DNA from: Pseudomonas sp. PA27(2017)
Lineage (GTDB): Bacteria; Pseudomonadota; Gammaproteobacteria; Pseudomonadales; Pseudomonadaceae
Length of the DNA stretch: 64,000 nt
Assembly: GCF_001945445.1 (NCBI RefSeq)
Contig: NZ_MSXW01000026.1
Span: 365,105 to 429,104 of the forward strand
Direction of reading: 5' to 3'
The notes under the pieces are model-generated. The model was not told the origin of the DNA, ran no database searches, and worked only from the letters and a program-made list of their open reading frames with translations. Position numbers and translations under genes: made by a program. Numbering within the stretch: the first letter of the stretch is position 1; the number at the start of each line of letters is the position of its first letter. Positions 61,903 through 64,000 of this stretch are shown in pieces.

Positions 61903-62205
61903 TCACACTGATCGAAGGTGCGTGGGCCTATTTTCGGAGACAATGACGTAGTGATCTTTGCCACAAGCGCTCTGTACTAAGCAGAAATCTCCACGTGAAG
62001 TGAGCTTACGCACAGGTGGTGTCACTACAGTCTCGCCATTGCTGATCGATCCCGCAAAGTCCAAAAAGAGCGTACCGGCGTAACGACTGCCCACCCTCGC
62101 GGCGTTCGTCAGGTAGGCATCGATAAGCACGCCCCAGTTGATGCGCGATGCCCTCTCGACATCAGCCGGTATGTTTTTTTCATCCACCACATCAATTCCT
62201 GGCAA
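61903..62205 (-). CDS. Small unknown protein after the metallophosphoesterase
   Basis: A protein of up to 100 residues that starts 3 bp after the metallophosphoesterase stop. The first usable start is TTG 62205; GTG codons follow within six residues, so the start is uncertain. Features include SRINWGVLIDAYLTNAARVG and GDFCLVQSACGKDHYVIVSE, the second with two cysteines. Tight spacing shows co-translation with the phosphoesterase. No family recognised. Confidence 0.6.
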   Translation of the reverse strand: MPGIDVVDEKNIPADVERASRINWGVLIDAYLTNAARVGSRYAGTLFLDFAGSISNGETVVTPPVRKLTSRGDFCLVQSACGKDHYVIVSENRPTHLRSV

Positions 62206-62208
62206 AAC

Positions 62209-62940
62209 TTAAAGATCAATTGCAAATGCAGGGCTGAAGCCCGTGTCCTCATCTGGATAGCCCCTTGGATTTGAGATCAGACGACACCCGTAAAACTTAT
62301 CGTCGACTGCTTCATGCGTGTGTCCAAAAATCCAAACGTCAGCCTTGCTCACGAGTTCCGGCCAATTGTTCGAATACGCCGCACTGAGGTGATCTTGGTG
62401 CTCGCCCCCTATCAATTGCATCAGTGGGCAGTGATGAGTGACTACTATGGTTCTGCCGTCAAATGGCTTCTCCAGCTCGCCTTTCAGCCAATCATAGGCA
62501 ATACGATTTCGCTTAATCACGTCTGCGGGTCGCAGCTTCCGAAAGCTGTCGCCAGCCCGGATCCGTTTGTAATCGTTCATCTCATTTTGAGCTACATGAG
62601 CTGCGGTCAACGGATCCCCTGATAGCGTAAAATCCGTCCAAGCCGTGGTGCCGAGGAAACGTACCCCTTCCCAGACAAATGCTTGGTTTTCCAACAGGTG
62701 TAAGTGTGGGGCCGCCGCTACCTGCATTTTTTCCCAGGTGCGATCAATGTGCCCGCTATAAAACTCGTGATTCCCCGCCACGAACACTGCGTGACATTTG
62801 AACGCGTCGTTTGCCCACCCTACGGCCTTCACACCCTTCCCGATGTCCCCGGCCAACACTGCGATGTCGGCATCACAGTGGGGTGGCTCGAAACCAACGC
62901 CAAACTCAAGATGAAGGTCGGAGTAAATCGAAATTCTCAT
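62209..62940 (-). CDS. Calcineurin-like metallophosphoesterase
   Basis: A 243-residue enzyme with the full metal-binding set: SDLHLEFG, LAGDIGKG, VAGNHEFYSGH, VVTHHCPLM and IFGHTHEAVDD. Such enzymes hydrolyse phosphodiesters or phosphoesters (cyclic nucleotides, nucleotides, nucleic acid ends). It begins a leftward unit with two unknown genes, and its upstream gap holds the second copy of the 23-bp element. In a defence island, a cyclic-nucleotide or nucleic-acid substrate is possible, but nothing fixes it. Confidence 0.85.
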   Translation of the reverse strand: MRISIYSDLHLEFGVGFEPPHCDADIAVLAGDIGKGVKAVGWANDAFKCHAVFVAGNHEFYSGHIDRTWEKMQVAAAPHLHLLENQAFVWEGVRFLGTTAWTDFTLSGDPLTAAHVAQNEMNDYKRIRAGDSFRKLRPADVIKRNRIAYDWLKGELEKPFDGRTIVVTHHCPLMQLIGGEHQDHLSAAYSNNWPELVSKADVWIFGHTHEAVDDKFYGCRLISNPRGYPDEDTGFSPAFAIDL

Positions 62941-63044
62941 GCTTTTTCTTCAGGCCAATTTCGAGTCGCGAATTAGCCATATATTGATGCGTGGCACTCC
63001 GACGACGCGCGCTCAATCAACACAAAGGCACGCCGCCCGTATAA

Positions 63045-63067
63045 ATGACTATATACATATATGCGGG
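63045..63067. promoter_or_regulatory. Shared 23-bp promoter/operator element, copy 2
   Basis: ATGACTATATACAT then ATATGCGGG, matching the element at 43290-43312 in 20 of 23 positions. It lies between the divergent metallophosphoesterase (start 62940) and 63202 genes. Confidence 0.5.
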
Positions 63068-63201
63068 ATTACTCAATTGCGGCTTACCGAACTCCGTCCT
63101 GAAATCCAGAGGGTGATGTCTCTGCCATGGTAAAATGCCGTAGCCGTGCAGCGCCTCAGCGTATTGCTGGATCGCCACACGAGCAGATCTGCAGAAGGGA
63201 A

Positions 63202-63573
63202 ATGGGTAGGCGAATGACTCGCAAAGAGGAACGTCTGGTGTGGGCATGTGCGTTGGAATTATTTGCACTGCCCGTCCTACAAAGCTTTGTGCTGAAGAGC
63301 ATCGAGTACATTCATGCTGGCAAGCCTGAATGCGATGTCCCTCGGTTTGCGAGCGCTGAGGGCATGTCGGAAGTCGCGGGCCACATCTTGGCCGACATCG
63401 AACAAGGTAAACGTCCACTTTTGCATGACTTCCGTTCATTTAATCGTGAGCATTTACGAGCATTGAAAGATGTTAGGTTTGCGATCGCGTGCGAGATCCT
63501 CAGGCGTGTCCCGGATGAGAATCTCACTCCCCACCTCTCTGATATCAAGTTTCGGGACGACTTGGGGATCTAA
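63202..63573 (+). CDS. Unknown protein at the right end of the island segment
   Basis: About 123 residues from ATG 63202, with GAAGGGA just upstream (an ATG at 63214 and an open extension back to 63127 are alternatives). Helical (EERLVWACALELFALPVLQS, DVRFAIACEILRRVPDENL). No family recognised. It is divergent from the metallophosphoesterase unit with the shared 23-bp element between them. Confidence 0.55.
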   Translation: MGRRMTRKEERLVWACALELFALPVLQSFVLKSIEYIHAGKPECDVPRFASAEGMSEVAGHILADIEQGKRPLLHDFRSFNREHLRALKDVRFAIACEILRRVPDENLTPHLSDIKFRDDLGI

Positions 63574-63867
63574 GTCACCGCGCGCCTGCAATACCTTCTT
63601 TGAGGCGGCGATCAGCATGGCGGCTCAATCCGGTCTCTCGCCCTGGTTATGAGTACCTACTGCACCAAATTCATCGTTTGAGGGGTACTGATCGAGCCTC
63701 ATAGATGAGCCTTCGCGCAGCCAAAGCTGTAGCAGAGGAAGGTTGGTATGGCGTCTTCAGAGCGATCGCAGCCAATCTAGGATCGGAGGAATTTGCCGGT
63801 CGGCCTGGGTGAAAGGAGAAGAAATTTTCTCTGAATGAAAAAACCCGGCTAATCGCCGTAATGCTGT

Positions 63868-64000
63868 TCACTTAAGCGGAGCAGCCTTACGATCCACTGG
63901 ATATCGGGTTTTGGAAATCTTCACCGTCCTGGGTCTTCCCGGCCTTGGACGGTGATCCAGAAACATTCCTCCGATACCTCCCCGCAGCTCAGCCAACCTT
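63868..64000 (-). CDS. IS4-family transposase, C-terminal end (runs off window)
   Basis: The minus strand reads RLAELRGGIGGMFLDHR and ends with TVKISKTRYPVDRKAAPLK and a stop at 63868-63870, the characteristic end of IS4-family transposases in Pseudomonas. Only about 43 residues are inside the window. The non-coding stretch 63574-63867 contains the flank of this insertion sequence; the exact element end is not identified. It may be nested in the island or lie near its right boundary. Confidence 0.75.
   Translation of the reverse strand, partial: RLAELRGGIGGMFLDHRPRPGRPRTVKISKTRYPVDRKAAPLK

Larger units (their letters stand above)
29987..64000. mobile_element. Mobile defence-rich island of gamma-mobile-trio type (right end outside window)
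   Basis: The left border is the point where the aminotransferase coding frame is lost (about 29,987). From here composition falls and gene content changes to recombinases, predicted antiphage systems, small unknown genes and an IS fragment. The recombinase trio at the very left edge and the cargo to its right match the organisation described for gamma-mobile-trio elements. The right boundary was not found; the IS4-type sequence at 63868 may be nested or may mark a neighbouring element. Confidence 0.75.

Noticed and set aside
1..64000. CRISPR arrays, tRNA and rRNA genes
   Set aside because: No regularly spaced repeat array, no tRNA-like cloverleaf with CCA region and no rRNA sequence was recognised; the island is not beside a tRNA at its left end.

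Overview
The window looks like a chromosomal segment of a Pseudomonas-type gammaproteobacterium. Positions 1 to about 29,990 are GC-rich, with tightly overlapping ATGA-coupled operons, many LysR and AraC regulators each beside its own operon, and REP-like GTGGGAGC palindromes. Positions from about 29,990 to the window end (64,000) are lower and more uneven in GC and carry a different kind of gene content.

Chromosomal part. At 1-552 is the start of an AspT-type transporter, followed by a LysR/TauE pair (827-2584) and an acetylornithine-type aminotransferase with its divergent LysR (2590-4808). A six-gene catabolic operon runs leftward from 9583 to 5077 (ketopantoate-reductase-like, VOC, MaoC hydratase, CaiB CoA-transferase, AroE-like, AroQ) opposite a LysR at 9676. 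Then come a GlxA-type AraC regulator, a NudK with an extra C-terminal domain, a GNAT acetyltransferase, a small lipoprotein, TerC, an AraC regulator opposite two secreted small proteins, OsmC, and a sorbosone-dehydrogenase-like lipoprotein with a DUF2231 membrane protein. A second LysR-controlled operon (23530 to 19452) encodes an MHS-type transporter, a class II aldolase, a GhrA-like reductase and an acetylpolyamine amidohydrolase. Next are two unrecognised low-GC genes, a wrecked amidase, a gamma-glutamylputrescine-synthetase-like enzyme and the C-terminal piece of an aminotransferase. MITE-like repeats with AGAACCTGTTCA-type termini lie at 4829-5061, 5537-5735 and 24661-24891.

Mobile island. 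The aminotransferase is cut at about 29,987, and three overlapping rightward genes follow: two tyrosine recombinases of 488 and 1104 aa and a 214 aa partner. They fit the gamma-mobile-trio (GmtY, GmtZ, GmtX) organisation, a mobile element type known for defence cargo. The cargo fits: a DprA-like protein overlapping a RecQ helicase fused to a phosphoribosyltransferase (36536-39981); a set of small genes with AbrB-like and XRE regulators (40049-43815); a three-gene Shango system (TerB protein, BrxD-like ATPase and Lhr-like helicase, 44089-50067); a DUF4062 protein; a four-PAS hybrid sensor kinase; an RloC/PrrC-like anticodon nuclease with a CxxC zinc hook (55771-58197); a divergent zinc-finger protein with a HEPN-like motif (58502-59767); a HAD phosphatase; a metallophosphoesterase with two unknown partners (61019-62940); and the end of an IS4-family transposase at the right edge. 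The island's right border was not found and probably lies beyond the window.

Least explained: the DprA/RecQ-PRTase pair, the RloC-like/HEPN divergent pair, the metallophosphoesterase cluster, a 23-bp element shared by two divergent promoter regions of the island (43290 and 63045), and a possible structured RNA at 51641-51761.
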